A stretch of 64,000 nucleotides of DNA from Gammaproteobacteria bacterium (GCA_021773645.1 JAJFJU010000010.1:1-64000), one strand, 5' to 3'; counted from the first letter of the stretch, positions 50,213-59,075 are shown. Program-made: numbers and translations. The notes: generated by a model from the letters alone, not told the origin.

Positions 50213-50446
50213 CTAACCGCCGGTTACCGGTGGAAAAAACCCAACCTCGTCGCCATCCTGCACCGGGGTATCAACCTTGGCATAGGTCAGATTGACCGCC
50301 ATCAGAATGCCATCCGGCAGGCTATCGGTGCCGGTAGCGGCTTTCCAGATAGCGGCTACCGAGTCACCTGCACTGGCCGGAAGCTGTTCCTCGCTGCGGC
50401 CCAGTTGTTCCCGCAGGCGGGCAAAATACTTTACTGTAATAGACAT
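50213..50446 (-). CDS. moaD: molybdopterin synthase sulfur carrier subunit MoaD
   Basis: A ubiquitin-like protein whose C-terminal Gly-Gly thiocarboxylate donates sulfur to cyclic pyranopterin. 77 residues, starting [20 protein letters not shown] and ending FFPPVTGG, as required. It is convergent with glnD and divergent from moaC. The catalytic partner moaE is not in the window. Confidence 0.92.
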   Translation of the reverse strand: MSITVKYFARLREQLGRSEEQLPASAGDSVAAIWKAATGTDSLPDGILMAVNLTYAKVDTPVQDGDEVGFFPPVTGG

Positions 50447-50488
50447 AGAGACTCGCTGTATCCCGGGTCGTTAGCGGTGGGGAGCATT

Positions 50489-50974
50489 ATGAAAGAACTC
50501 AGCCATTTCAACAAAGGGGGCGCCGCCTGGATGGTGGATGTGGCGGATAAGCCCGAGACTCACCGCATCGCGGTGGCCGCCGGACGCATCAGTATGGCCG
50601 CAGAAACCCTGACATTAATTCGTGACGGTGGCCATAAAAAAGGGGATGTATTAGGGATCGCGCGGATTGCCGGCATTACCGCGGCCAAGAAGACATCGGA
50701 TCTGGTGCCCTTGTGTCACCCCTTGCCGCTTACTCGGGTAGAGGTGGATTTCCAGCTGTTTGAGGATGAATCTGTGCTGGCCTGCCAGGCACGGGTGGAG
50801 ACAGTGGCGCGTACCGGGGTGGAAATGGAAGCGCTATGTACGGTCCAGAATGCCTTGCTGACGGTCTACGATATGTGCAAAGCGGTGGACCGAGGAATGT
50901 GCATCTCGGCGGTTCGGGTGTTAGAAAAACGGGGTGGCCGTTCTGGTGACTGGCAGTGGTCCGGGAAGGACTGA
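50489..50974 (+). CDS. moaC: cyclic pyranopterin monophosphate synthase MoaC
   Basis: The second step of molybdopterin synthesis. The ATG at 50489 (GGGGAG seven bases upstream) gives 161 residues, the normal length. Motifs: [40 protein letters not shown] and [13 protein letters not shown], with catalytic Lys and Asp in [10 protein letters not shown]. The open frame upstream overlaps moaD on the other strand and is not coding. Confidence 0.95.
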   Translation: MKELSHFNKGGAAWMVDVADKPETHRIAVAAGRISMAAETLTLIRDGGHKKGDVLGIARIAGITAAKKTSDLVPLCHPLPLTRVEVDFQLFEDESVLACQARVETVARTGVEMEALCTVQNALLTVYDMCKAVDRGMCISAVRVLEKRGGRSGDWQWSGKD

Positions 50975-50996
50975 CCCTATTTGAACGGTTAGCTGA

Positions 50997-51584
50997 TCAG
51001 GCGGTGTCAGCAGTCGCATCCTGTCGCCGGTCCTCGGCTTCCAGGCGCAAGATTTCCTTAAATAGATCCTGAAACTCTACCGCTACGGCTGCACCAAATA
51101 GCGGATCATCCCGCTGATTAATGCGTTCGTCTATTTCCTTCCAGTCGCTCGGTTTTAGCACCTCAAGGGCGAGCGGGAAGACCTGAACCTCTTCGGTGTA
51201 GAGGTGGCTGCGCAGGGCTTCGGCATAGTGAGTGCCCAAATGCTCGAGCGTATCGCGCAACATCAGCGCCTCATCATTGACCATGCCGCGCAGGGCATTG
51301 CGAAATTCGATTCCCTCACGGGCCAGGGATTCGTGCTCCTTCAGCAGTTTTTCCACGATATGGTGACTGCTTCCATCCAACTGCCGCAGACGACCAAATA
51401 CCAGATCTTCCTTAGGATGGTGGAAGGTGTCCGGGTAGTGGGTCAAATAATCCATGACATCAAGCATCAGCTCAAAGTCAGGCTGTTCACCAGTATGGAA
51501 GATGGCAAGCTCGGCCTCCAGGAGATCGAGCAGTTTGGCGATGTTGCGGTGTTCGGCGTTCAGCCGTTTGATGACTTCAGACAT
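50997..51584 (-). CDS. hemerythrin-like domain protein
   Basis: A 195-residue, largely helical cytoplasmic protein with spaced His/Glu residues of a di-iron hemerythrin domain: LNAEHRNIAKLL, HYPDTFHHPKEDLVF, LLKEHESL and HYAEALRSHLYTEEVQVFPL. Relatives sense or store O2, NO or iron. Its place beside fnr and cofactor genes suits an oxygen- or nitrosative-stress role, by inference. It is convergent with moaC. Confidence 0.85.
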   Translation of the reverse strand: MSEVIKRLNAEHRNIAKLLDLLEAELAIFHTGEQPDFELMLDVMDYLTHYPDTFHHPKEDLVFGRLRQLDGSSHHIVEKLLKEHESLAREGIEFRNALRGMVNDEALMLRDTLEHLGTHYAEALRSHLYTEEVQVFPLALEVLKPSDWKEIDERINQRDDPLFGAAVAVEFQDLFKEILRLEAEDRRQDATADTA

Positions 51585-51626
51585 GGGAGCCTCTGAATAT
51601 GCGTCGGTGCCGTAGCGCCGTTTTAG

Positions 51627-51786
51627 GGAAGCTTTGATTTATTCTGAGCAAAGTAGATTTTGATTCAAAATATTCAGCTTTGAGGCACTGTTCGCACGTA
51701 ATAGTCGTTCTATTGCGAAGAGCAGCAACGATAAAGCTGGATGCCTTGGGCGCAAGGTACGAGTTCATGAATAGATCAGAGCTTCC
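51627..51786. mobile_element. 160-bp MITE-like element with 5-bp target duplication
   Basis: Terminal inverted repeats GGAAGCTTTGATTTATTC (51627-51644) and the complement of GAATAGATCAGAGCTTCC (51769-51786) match at 16 of 18 positions. TTTAG flanks both ends (51622-51626 and 51787-51791) as a perfect target-site duplication. No transposase fits inside, so it would depend on one elsewhere. It fills much of the 51585-51933 gap upstream of fnr, and the remaining bases show no gene. Confidence 0.75.
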
Positions 51787-51933
51787 TTTAGGTCTGTCCG
51801 TATGGGTTGAATGATAGCGCGGAAATCTTCTCTGCGCTCGCCCTGAATGCACCGTATCCACATTCCAACGATACGGTTGATTCGCGACCGTCGAACTGGT
51901 CCAATGCATCCGGTTTCATGGAATCCTTGAACT

Positions 51934-52692
51934 ATGCTGCAAAACGCCGATCCCCTTAATCTTTGCCTGCTCAAGGTCTCTTGTGCGGACTGCACGTTGC
52001 GGGAACTCTGCCTGCCGCGGCGGCTCGAACCGATCGAGCTGACACAGCTAGAGGGCATCGTCCGCCATCGTCGTCCTTTGCAACGTGGTGAGGTGTTGTA
52101 TCGCCGAGGTGAACCTTTGCGCGCCCTTTATGCCATTCACTCTGGCTCGGTCAAAGTCCATATGCCGGCTTCCGGGGGTGGTGAACAGGTGATGGGTTTT
52201 CACCTACCGGGAAACCTGCTGGGCCTGGATGGTTGTGGAACTGATAGTTATACCTGCACCGCTATAGCCCTGGAGACCACCAGTATCTGCGAGCTCCCCT
52301 ACGCTCGACTGGAATCGCTCTGTGCCCTAGTGCCCGGATTGAATCGTGAATTTCGCCGCCTCATGGGGCGGGTTATCGGTGCCGAGCAGGCGATGTTGCT
52401 TATGTTGGGCAACAAGAAGGCGGAGGAGCGGCTGGCCTCTTTCCTGATTCACCTATCGCGGCGTTATTGTGAGCGCGGCTTTTCTCCACTGCGGTTTAAT
52501 CTCAGCATGTCGCGCCATGATATTGGCAATTATCTTGGGCTTGCCCTGGAGACGGTGAGCCGGCAGTTTGCCCATTTTCAGGAGGCGGGCTGGATCAGCG
52601 TCGATCGCCGTGAAGTTTCTATACATCAGCTTGATGCCCTGGAAAAACTGGTGACCCATACCTTGGAGGAGGAGACCGGCAATATCGCCTGA
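51934..52692 (+). CDS. fnr: FNR/ANR-type anaerobic transcription regulator
   Basis: An oxygen-sensing CRP-family activator with a [4Fe-4S] cluster. 252 residues. Cluster ligands are C17, C20, C26 and C119 (SCADCTLRELC, and C in TTSICELPY), in the E. coli FNR order. A cyclic-nucleotide-like roll is followed by the recognition helix in MSRHDIGNYLGLALETVSRQF (E and SR contacts), specific for TTGAT-N4-ATCAA. Such boxes occur before hemN and the dihaem cytochrome gene nearby. Confidence 0.93.
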   Translation: MLQNADPLNLCLLKVSCADCTLRELCLPRRLEPIELTQLEGIVRHRRPLQRGEVLYRRGEPLRALYAIHSGSVKVHMPASGGGEQVMGFHLPGNLLGLDGCGTDSYTCTAIALETTSICELPYARLESLCALVPGLNREFRRLMGRVIGAEQAMLLMLGNKKAEERLASFLIHLSRRYCERGFSPLRFNLSMSRHDIGNYLGLALETVSRQFAHFQEAGWISVDRREVSIHQLDALEKLVTHTLEEETGNIA

Positions 52693-52720
52693 ACGGGATA
52701 GCTCGGAATTCGCTGTAAAG

Positions 52721-53224
52721 ATGAAAACGTTTCCCATGATGAGCCGCCGGACACTAAATTTTGCGGGCGCATTGGCCTGCGTAGGCTTACTCGTGAGCGC
52801 CTACGTGTTCCAGTTTTTCATTGGCCTCGATCCTTGCCCCTTATGTATTTTCCAGCGTGTAGGGGTGCTTGCCTTGGGTCTGATTTTCCTCGCCGCGGCA
52901 ATCCAGCACCCTGGCATGCTCGGTGCGCGCATCTACGCGGGCTTGTTGTTGCTGGCGGCGCTGGCTGGTGGGGGTGTTTCGGGTTGGCACCTGTGGCTGC
53001 AGCATCTGCCCCCGGGCGAGGCTCCGGCCTGTGGCCCCGGGCTCGATTACATGCTGGAAGCCTTTCCCTTGATGGAAACCATCCAGATGGTATTTACCGC
53101 CTCGGGTGAGTGTGCCGAGGTGAGTTGGCGTTTACTGGGCCTGAGCATGCCTGGCTGGGTGTTGATCTGTTTTGTATTGCTTGGCGGCCCCGGGGTTTGG
53201 GCCAATGTATCGGCAAGTAAATGA
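52721..53224 (+). CDS. dsbB: disulfide bond formation protein DsbB
   Basis: Reoxidises DsbA and passes electrons to quinone. 167 residues, four membrane helices. The first redox pair is C39-P-L-C42. The second pair lies in the large loop (PACGPG and SGECAEV). Periplasmic disulfide control fits the c-type cytochromes downstream. It lies 28 bases after fnr. Confidence 0.92.
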   Translation: MKTFPMMSRRTLNFAGALACVGLLVSAYVFQFFIGLDPCPLCIFQRVGVLALGLIFLAAAIQHPGMLGARIYAGLLLLAALAGGGVSGWHLWLQHLPPGEAPACGPGLDYMLEAFPLMETIQMVFTASGECAEVSWRLLGLSMPGWVLICFVLLGGPGVWANVSASK

Positions 53225-53231
53225 TATTTTG

Positions 53232-53245
53232 TTGATCTCGATCAT
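53232..53245. promoter_or_regulatory. FNR box upstream of hemN
   Basis: TTGATCTCGATCAT differs from the FNR consensus TTGAT-N4-ATCAA only at the last base. TAAAAC (53268-53273) is at the spacing expected of a class II promoter (box centre 41.5 before initiation near 53280). Confidence 0.75.
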
Positions 53246-53331
53246 TGTGCTGGGTTGGCCAAGGCGCTAAAACTCTTCACATAAAAGCTGTTCGAGCCCC
53301 TTATTAAGGAAATCCTGCTAGCCAGGGAAGC

Positions 53332-54720
53332 ATGAGCCAAGCACTCGTTTTTGACCCGGAGTTGATCACCCGTTACGACCGGGCGGGGCCGCGTTATACC
53401 TCCTACCCGACTGCACTGCAGTTTACCGAGCTGCAGGAGGCGGAATATCAGGCCTGGGTACGGGATTCCAACGAAGAACCACTGCCGCGCCCGCTCTCCC
53501 TTTATCTTCACCTGCCCTATTGTTCGCGCATCTGCTACTACTGCGCCTGCACCAAGATAGTGACCGCAAACCGCGCCCATGCGGTGCCGTATGTTGGCCA
53601 TTTGAAGCGGGAGATCGCGCTGCAGGGGCGCCTGTATGATCACGACCGTAAGGTGACCCAGCTGCATTGGGGCGGTGGCACACCGACCTTTTTTAACCCC
53701 GAGCAGATGCGTGATCTGATGCGCACCACGGGCGAGCATTTTAATCTTAGTGCCGACAATAGCCGGGAGTATTCCATTGAGGTGGACCCGCGCGAGGCCA
53801 ATGAATTTACCGTTGGGGTGTTGCGGGAGCTAGGCTTTAACCGCATCAGTTTGGGGGTTCAGGATTTTGATCTGGCGGTGCAGCGCGCGGTCAACCGGGT
53901 GCAGAGCGAGGAGCAGACCGAACAGATCCTGACCGCGGCGCGGAATAACGATTTTCATTCCGTGAGTATGGATCTTATCTACGGTTTGCCGCTGCAAACC
54001 CTGGACAGCTTTATGGTCACCCTCGATAAGGTGATCGCCATGGCACCGGATCGGCTCTCGGTCTTTAACTACGCGCATCTGCCCTCACGCTTTAAGTCAC
54101 AAAAGCAGATCAAGACGGCGGAGCTGCCCTCGGTAGAGGAAAAGCTGCGCATCCTTCAAGGCACCATTGAACGCCTCGGTGCGGCTGGTTATGTGTTCAT
54201 TGGCATGGACCATTTTGCCCGTCCGGACGATGAACTCTACAAGGCTCAGCAACGCGGTAGTCTGCATCGTAATTTCCAGGGCTATTCGACCCATGCGGAG
54301 TGTGACATGGTGGGCATGGGCATGAGCGCCATCGGTGCTGTAGGCGGAAACTATGTCCAGAATGAGCGCGAGGTAGCTGCCTACGGCCAGGTCATAGATG
54401 AGGGAAGGTTGCCAGTTTTTCGTGGTCTTGCACCGGATGGCGAGGATCGCCTGCGGCGTGAGGTGATTACTCAGCTCATCTGCCACTTTGAGCTCGATCC
54501 AGCCGTGTTTGAGGCGCGCTGGGAGCTTAACTTCTGGCAGCACTTTGCGGCGGAGCAAGCGGCCTTACAGTCCATGGTGGACGACGGTCTATTGTCGCTG
54601 GATGGCGGCGTTATTCGCGTGTTGCCACCAGGGCGTTTGCTGGTGCGTAATATTTGCATGGCGTTTGATCGCCACCTGCCTGCACCCGCGGTGGGTGGCG
54701 CCTACTCGCGGGCTATTTGA
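53332..54720 (+). CDS. hemN: oxygen-independent coproporphyrinogen III oxidase HemN
   Basis: A radical-SAM enzyme that makes protoporphyrinogen IX without oxygen. 462 residues, with the cluster motif C64-x3-C68-x2-C71 in YCSRICYYCAC and the HWGGGTPTF and FNRISLGVQDFD motifs. It carries the HemN C-terminal domain. It is likely FNR-activated and supplies haem for the multihaem cytochromes next to it. The following cytochrome gene begins within a few bases of its stop. Confidence 0.95.
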   Translation: MSQALVFDPELITRYDRAGPRYTSYPTALQFTELQEAEYQAWVRDSNEEPLPRPLSLYLHLPYCSRICYYCACTKIVTANRAHAVPYVGHLKREIALQGRLYDHDRKVTQLHWGGGTPTFFNPEQMRDLMRTTGEHFNLSADNSREYSIEVDPREANEFTVGVLRELGFNRISLGVQDFDLAVQRAVNRVQSEEQTEQILTAARNNDFHSVSMDLIYGLPLQTLDSFMVTLDKVIAMAPDRLSVFNYAHLPSRFKSQKQIKTAELPSVEEKLRILQGTIERLGAAGYVFIGMDHFARPDDELYKAQQRGSLHRNFQGYSTHAECDMVGMGMSAIGAVGGNYVQNEREVAAYGQVIDEGRLPVFRGLAPDGEDRLRREVITQLICHFELDPAVFEARWELNFWQHFAAEQAALQSMVDDGLLSLDGGVIRVLPPGRLLVRNICMAFDRHLPAPAVGGAYSRAI

Positions 54721-54725
54721 CTCCA

Positions 54726-55373
54726 ATGAGCTCCCCCTTGGGTCGCTTGCGGCAGCAGGTGATGCGCGCGCCAATCATTGCCTTGGGTGTGTGCTTTGTC
54801 ACCGGTATTTTGTTTTGGGGCGGCTTTAACTGGAGCATGGAACTCACCAACACCGAGTCCTTCTGCATCTCCTGCCACGAAATGAAGGATAATGTCTACC
54901 GCGAGTACCGTAAGACCATCCACTTTTCCAACCCCACCGGGGTGCGTGCCACCTGTCCCGATTGCCATGTGCCGAAGGAATGGCTGTATAAAGTGAAGCG
55001 CAAAATTTACGCTACCAACGAGTTGTTTCAGCATTTCCTTGGCACTATCGATACGCGTGAGAAATTTCAGACGCAGCGCCTGTCTCTGGCCACCCATGTG
55101 TGGGAAACCATGCGCGCCAATGATTCTCGCGAATGCCGCAATTGCCATGCCTTTAATTCGATGGATTTGAAGGCCCAGAAGGGCGTGGCAGCGGATAAAC
55201 ATCGCCTAGCCTTCATTGAGCAGCGTACCTGTATCGATTGCCATCAGGGCATTGCCCACAGTCTGCCAGAAGAATTTCTTGAACGGGAACACGCGCGTTT
55301 TGAGCGCGACAAGGTGGCTTGCGGAGATTGCCATGCGGATATGGCGCGTGCGGCCTCGGATGACGGGTGGTGA
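54726..55373 (+). CDS. NapC/NirT-type membrane cytochrome c with five haem motifs
   Basis: A membrane-anchored quinol dehydrogenase cytochrome. From the ATG at 54726 it has 215 residues: one N-terminal helix (about 16-36), then CxxCH at C47, C77, C137, C169 and C199. NapC/NirT/NrfH proteins normally have four. The fifth (ACGDCH) sits in a short C-terminal tail. MKDNV after the first motif resembles the NapC Met ligand. It probably passes quinol electrons to periplasmic partners. It follows hemN closely. A TTG three codons earlier is an alternative start. Confidence 0.88.
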   Translation: MSSPLGRLRQQVMRAPIIALGVCFVTGILFWGGFNWSMELTNTESFCISCHEMKDNVYREYRKTIHFSNPTGVRATCPDCHVPKEWLYKVKRKIYATNELFQHFLGTIDTREKFQTQRLSLATHVWETMRANDSRECRNCHAFNSMDLKAQKGVAADKHRLAFIEQRTCIDCHQGIAHSLPEEFLEREHARFERDKVACGDCHADMARAASDDGW

Positions 55374-55390
55374 GGTTAATTGCAAAGAAC

Positions 55391-55404
55391 TTGATCTCGA
55401 TCAA
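55391..55404. promoter_or_regulatory. FNR box upstream of the dihaem cytochrome c gene
   Basis: TTGATCTCGATCAA is a perfect FNR consensus palindrome. TAAGAT (55427-55432) lies at class II spacing, with initiation near 55439. This suggests anaerobic activation of the cytochrome gene and perhaps the molybdoenzyme genes behind it. Confidence 0.85.
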
Positions 55405-55491
55405 TGTGCCTGCTGAATACAGGTTTTAAGATTTCAACTATTGGCGGGTAAATGCCCGTTTGTTTAAAGGGATGGTTTGACGGAGGTCGTG

Positions 55492-56130
55492 ATGATGCGG
55501 AACCGAGGAATGATCGTGTTGCTGTGCTCGCTGGTGAGTCTGCCGACGGGGCTGTGGGCGGCAGAGAATATCGTCGCCGAGGGTGAGCGGCTGTATAACC
55601 AGAACTGTGGGTTCTGCCACCAGGCGGATGCTATTGGTAAGCCGGGTGTTGCACCCTCGCTGACCAATAAGGAATTCCTTAGCTTGGCCACTGATAAATA
55701 CATCATGGGCACCATTCGCGATGGTCGTAGCGGCACCGGGATGCCACCCTTTGCCCATCTGGGCCGCTCAGGGGTCAAGGCCATCGTTGCCTATCTGCGC
55801 GATCACGCCAAGTTGCCCGATCGCAGTGCGGCGGTAAACGCCCAGCCTGAGGCCCATGGTGACGCACGTTTGGGCAAGCTCTGGTTTGAGCAGGTCTGCG
55901 CTGGTTGCCACGGCTTTGCCGGGGATGGTTATGCCGCTGGTGGCACTGGTACCGCAATTGGCAAGCCGGGCTTTCTCAACAAAGTGAGCGATGGCCTTAT
56001 CCGCACCACTATCAAGGAAGGCCGTTCCGGTACCCGCATGATGGGTTTTCAGGGTGGCACTGGCCTAGCGGATCTCTCTGATCGTGAAATTGACGACATC
56101 ATTACTTACCTGCGCAGCATGAACCGCTAG
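55492..56130 (+). CDS. dihaem cytochrome c, periplasmic
   Basis: From the ATG at 55492 (GGAGG five bases upstream) it has 212 residues: a signal peptide ending LWAAEN, then two class I cytochrome c domains. Each has one CxxCH (CGFCH and CAGCH) and a distal Met (GMPPF and RMMGF). It resembles cytochrome c4/c5-type dihaem carriers, not NapB. It probably shuttles electrons between the NapC-like protein and the NapA-like enzyme. The stop lies in the left end of a small repeat element. Confidence 0.88.
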   Translation: MMRNRGMIVLLCSLVSLPTGLWAAENIVAEGERLYNQNCGFCHQADAIGKPGVAPSLTNKEFLSLATDKYIMGTIRDGRSGTGMPPFAHLGRSGVKAIVAYLRDHAKLPDRSAAVNAQPEAHGDARLGKLWFEQVCAGCHGFAGDGYAAGGTGTAIGKPGFLNKVSDGLIRTTIKEGRSGTRMMGFQGGTGLADLSDREIDDIITYLRSMNR

Positions 56131-56273
56131 CAGGCTGCTGAAAAACCCTCATGCGGCACAATACAGCGTTAAAAACCGGCTCAAAATGCTCATTTACCAT
56201 GTGTAAACTCCGCTTTTTCGCCAATTTTTGCCTTGTCTTGCACTCGCCTGAGTCTTCTTCAACAGCCTGCTAG
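56127..56273. mobile_element. 147-bp inverted-repeat element (MITE-like)
   Basis: The ends CTAGCAGGCTGCTGAAAAAC (56127-56146) and CTTCTTCAACAGCCTGCTAG (56254-56273) are inverted repeats matching at 17 of 20 positions. There is no coding capacity inside. It separates the dihaem cytochrome gene, whose stop it supplies, from the NapA-like gene. CTAG at both ends may be part of the repeat or a target duplication. Confidence 0.6.
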
Positions 56274-56332
56274 TAGAGTTTGAGTGTAAAGCAGAGTTTT
56301 TTATTTACCTCTATTCATAGAGAGACAAGACC

Positions 56333-59029
56333 ATGAAACGTATCAAAGTAACTCGGCGGAATTTCATCAAGGGTAGCTCTTTTATTACTGCGTCAGCTGC
56401 GGGTGCGGGCCTTTTTGTAGGAGCTAATCCCGAGCTGGAGGCTGCTCCGGCGACGCCGCCCACACCTGGGGTTAAACGTACCACCGCGGTGGCTCAATGC
56501 CCCTACTGCGGGGTGGGTTGCGGCACCATCATCCAGGCCGAGAATGGCCGTATCGTCTCCATGCGTCCGGATAAGGATCATCCTACCAACTACGGTCTGC
56601 AGTGCATCAAGGGTTTAACAGCGGCGGAGCCCATCTATGTGGATCGCATGGAAGGGGAGCCCTTTGTCCGCAAGGATGTGTGGCAGGAATGGCAGAAGCC
56701 GGGCCACGGTGACCTGGACTTTATCAGTGCCACCAAGGGCTCCTTTGATGAGGAGCACTTCACCCGGGTGCCCTATGAGCAGGCGTCCGAAATGGTGGCC
56801 CACAAGATTGCCCATTTTGCTAAAAAATATAGCGGTAATTCCATCGGGCTTTATGGCTCTGGCCAGCTCACCATGGAGGGGCAATATATAGAAAACCTGT
56901 TCATGAAGGGGGTGCTCGGTTCGAACACCATTGAGGCCAATGCGCGTATGTGCATGACCTCCGCGGTGACCGGCTACTTCGCCACCCTGGGTTCCGATAC
57001 GCCGCCGTTGGCCTACGAGGACATTGAGCTGTCGGACATGATCATGCACTTCGGGCATAACCCCCGAGAGGCCCATCCAATTATCTTCTGGCGGGCCGCA
57101 GATCATAAAAGGAAAAAGGACATTCCTACCGTGGTAGTGGACCCGCGATACACCGGATCCAGCCAGGGTTATGCGGACATCAATCCAAAAAACCACGTGC
57201 ATGTGCCGGTATTAAATGGCGACATCAGCTTTTTGAATGCCCTCGCCCACGTGCTGCTGACCGAGCATAAGGATGTCGTGGACTGGGATTTTCTCAAGAC
57301 GCATACCACTGGCTGGAAGGAGTACACCGAGGGCGTATTGAAGAGTTACAGCCCGGAGCAGGTGCAGGATCGCATGGGTAATGACGAGGTGACGCCGGCG
57401 CTGATTCGTCGTGTTGCCGGCCTGTTTGCCGATGCCACTCGCAAGCGTTTGGCGCGTAGCCGCCAGAGTCAGTCCGGGGATGGCTACGGTGGTGTCATCA
57501 TCATGTGGGGGATTGGCTACAACCAGCATATCCATGGCCAGCATAACGTCATCGCCATCATCAACCTGCTGACGTTGACCGGCAATCTCGCCAAGCCCGG
57601 CTGTGGACCCTTCTCCATGACCGGACAACCTAATGCCATGGGCGAACGCTTCACCGGTGGTCTCACCGGTCGTTTGCCCTTCAACCAGCCGCTGAAGAAT
57701 GCGACCCATCGCTTGAAGATGGCCAAGGCGTGGCGGGTGCCGGAGAAGAATCTTGTCACCGCCATGAACTCGAAGAATCCGGGTTATGCGGTGGGCATGA
57801 TGGAACGGGCATTGAAGGGGGATGTAAAGGCGATGTTCCTCGTCTATGCCACCCACATTGATCTGCCGGATCAGGACAATTTGGTGCGCCCGGCGCTGAT
57901 GAAGACCTTTAACGTGGTGCAGGAGATCTACCGCCACGCCCCCAATAATCTCTATGCCGACGTGATTTTCCCCGCCGCCACCTGGGGCGAAGTAGACGGG
58001 ATTTATATCAGTTCCGAGCGGCGTCTGAATATCTGTGAAAAGGCCGCCGAGCCACCCCCCGGATGTCGTCCGGATCTGGATATGGTGATCGACAAGGGGC
58101 GTGAGATTGCCCATCTTTTGGGCCTGGATGCCGAGGCCATCTTTCCCTGGAAGCGGGATGACAAGGGCTTTTACCGGGCCGAGGAAATCTTCCGCGATGT
58201 GATCAAGGCCTCCGAGGGCACCGACACGGATTTGAGTGGATTGTTGGAAGTGGAAAAACTCGATGGCGTCAGCCCTTACGAGCACATAAAACGTCTGCGT
58301 GGGGTGCAATGGCCGGCACCGACCTATGCCATTGCCAAGGACGGTGGTACCACCCGGCGCTTTATGATGCAGGAGGGAGCCTGGAAGAATAGGCCCTATG
58401 GTTATTTCCGCACCAAGGACGGCAAGGTGCACATGAAGTTCGTGCAGCAGGACTACAGCGAGCGCGAGGCCGTGACCAAACAGCTCATGGAGTTTGGCCA
58501 CAAGCCGGGACTACTTACTATCGATCATATCCCGCTACTTAAAAAAGCTCGGGATATGGGTTTGACCCCGGATTTGCCCGATGAAGAGCTGCGGGCGAAG
58601 AACTGGGACAAGGTTCCAAAAGATAAATATCCCTACTGGCTGGGCCTTGGGGTGGTGTACGAGCATTTCCATACCGCCAAGTCCATCCGTAGCCCAACTA
58701 CTCGACGCCTAGTGCCCGAGATGTATGTGGAAATGCATACCGAGGATGCCAAAGCTTTGGGTATTAAGGACCGCGATAAGGTGCGCTTGGTGACCCGCCG
58801 TGGTTCTTTCGAGGCGCGTGCTCAGGTGGGTTTGAACAGCCTGGTAAAACCGGTGCGTAATGCGGTACCCAAGGGCTATTTCTTCAGCCCCTGGAACCTT
58901 TCGGTGGCCGATAGCGCGGACCCGAAAAAGAACCGCTGGCTGGTAAACAGCACCTCCAGTCGGGTATGGGACGTGGTCTCGGGGCAGGTGGACTTCAAGA
59001 AACTCGCCTGTCGTATTGAGAAAGTTTAA
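56333..59029 (+). CDS. NapA-like periplasmic molybdopterin oxidoreductase
   Basis: A catalytic subunit of the DMSO-reductase family with bis-MGD. 898 residues, longer than NapA (about 830). A twin-arginine signal (TRRNFIKGSS) is present. The [4Fe-4S] ligands are C56, C59, C63 and C91 (CPYCGVGCG...QCIKG). C207 in NARMCMTSAV is the likely Mo ligand, as in NapA. The later YEDIELSDMIMHFGHNPREA, GPFSMTGQPNAMGER and NAVPKGYFFSPWN are family motifs. Nitrate is possible. The lack of napB and napD and the extra length leave other oxyanions open. Confidence 0.85.
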   Translation: MKRIKVTRRNFIKGSSFITASAAGAGLFVGANPELEAAPATPPTPGVKRTTAVAQCPYCGVGCGTIIQAENGRIVSMRPDKDHPTNYGLQCIKGLTAAEPIYVDRMEGEPFVRKDVWQEWQKPGHGDLDFISATKGSFDEEHFTRVPYEQASEMVAHKIAHFAKKYSGNSIGLYGSGQLTMEGQYIENLFMKGVLGSNTIEANARMCMTSAVTGYFATLGSDTPPLAYEDIELSDMIMHFGHNPREAHPIIFWRAADHKRKKDIPTVVVDPRYTGSSQGYADINPKNHVHVPVLNGDISFLNALAHVLLTEHKDVVDWDFLKTHTTGWKEYTEGVLKSYSPEQVQDRMGNDEVTPALIRRVAGLFADATRKRLARSRQSQSGDGYGGVIIMWGIGYNQHIHGQHNVIAIINLLTLTGNLAKPGCGPFSMTGQPNAMGERFTGGLTGRLPFNQPLKNATHRLKMAKAWRVPEKNLVTAMNSKNPGYAVGMMERALKGDVKAMFLVYATHIDLPDQDNLVRPALMKTFNVVQEIYRHAPNNLYADVIFPAATWGEVDGIYISSERRLNICEKAAEPPPGCRPDLDMVIDKGREIAHLLGLDAEAIFPWKRDDKGFYRAEEIFRDVIKASEGTDTDLSGLLEVEKLDGVSPYEHIKRLRGVQWPAPTYAIAKDGGTTRRFMMQEGAWKNRPYGYFRTKDGKVHMKFVQQDYSEREAVTKQLMEFGHKPGLLTIDHIPLLKKARDMGLTPDLPDEELRAKNWDKVPKDKYPYWLGLGVVYEHFHTAKSIRSPTTRRLVPEMYVEMHTEDAKALGIKDRDKVRLVTRRGSFEARAQVGLNSLVKPVRNAVPKGYFFSPWNLSVADSADPKKNRWLVNSTSSRVWDVVSGQVDFKKLACRIEKV

Positions 59030-59075
59030 TCGGTCCGAGATGGCCATGCAGCGCGAAGCACAAATGGCTTTTTTG

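Noticed and set aside
57212-58501. 429-codon minus-strand frame opposite the NapA-like gene
   Set aside because: A shadow frame of a GC-rich gene. It is His/Gly/Leu-rich without recognisable domains.
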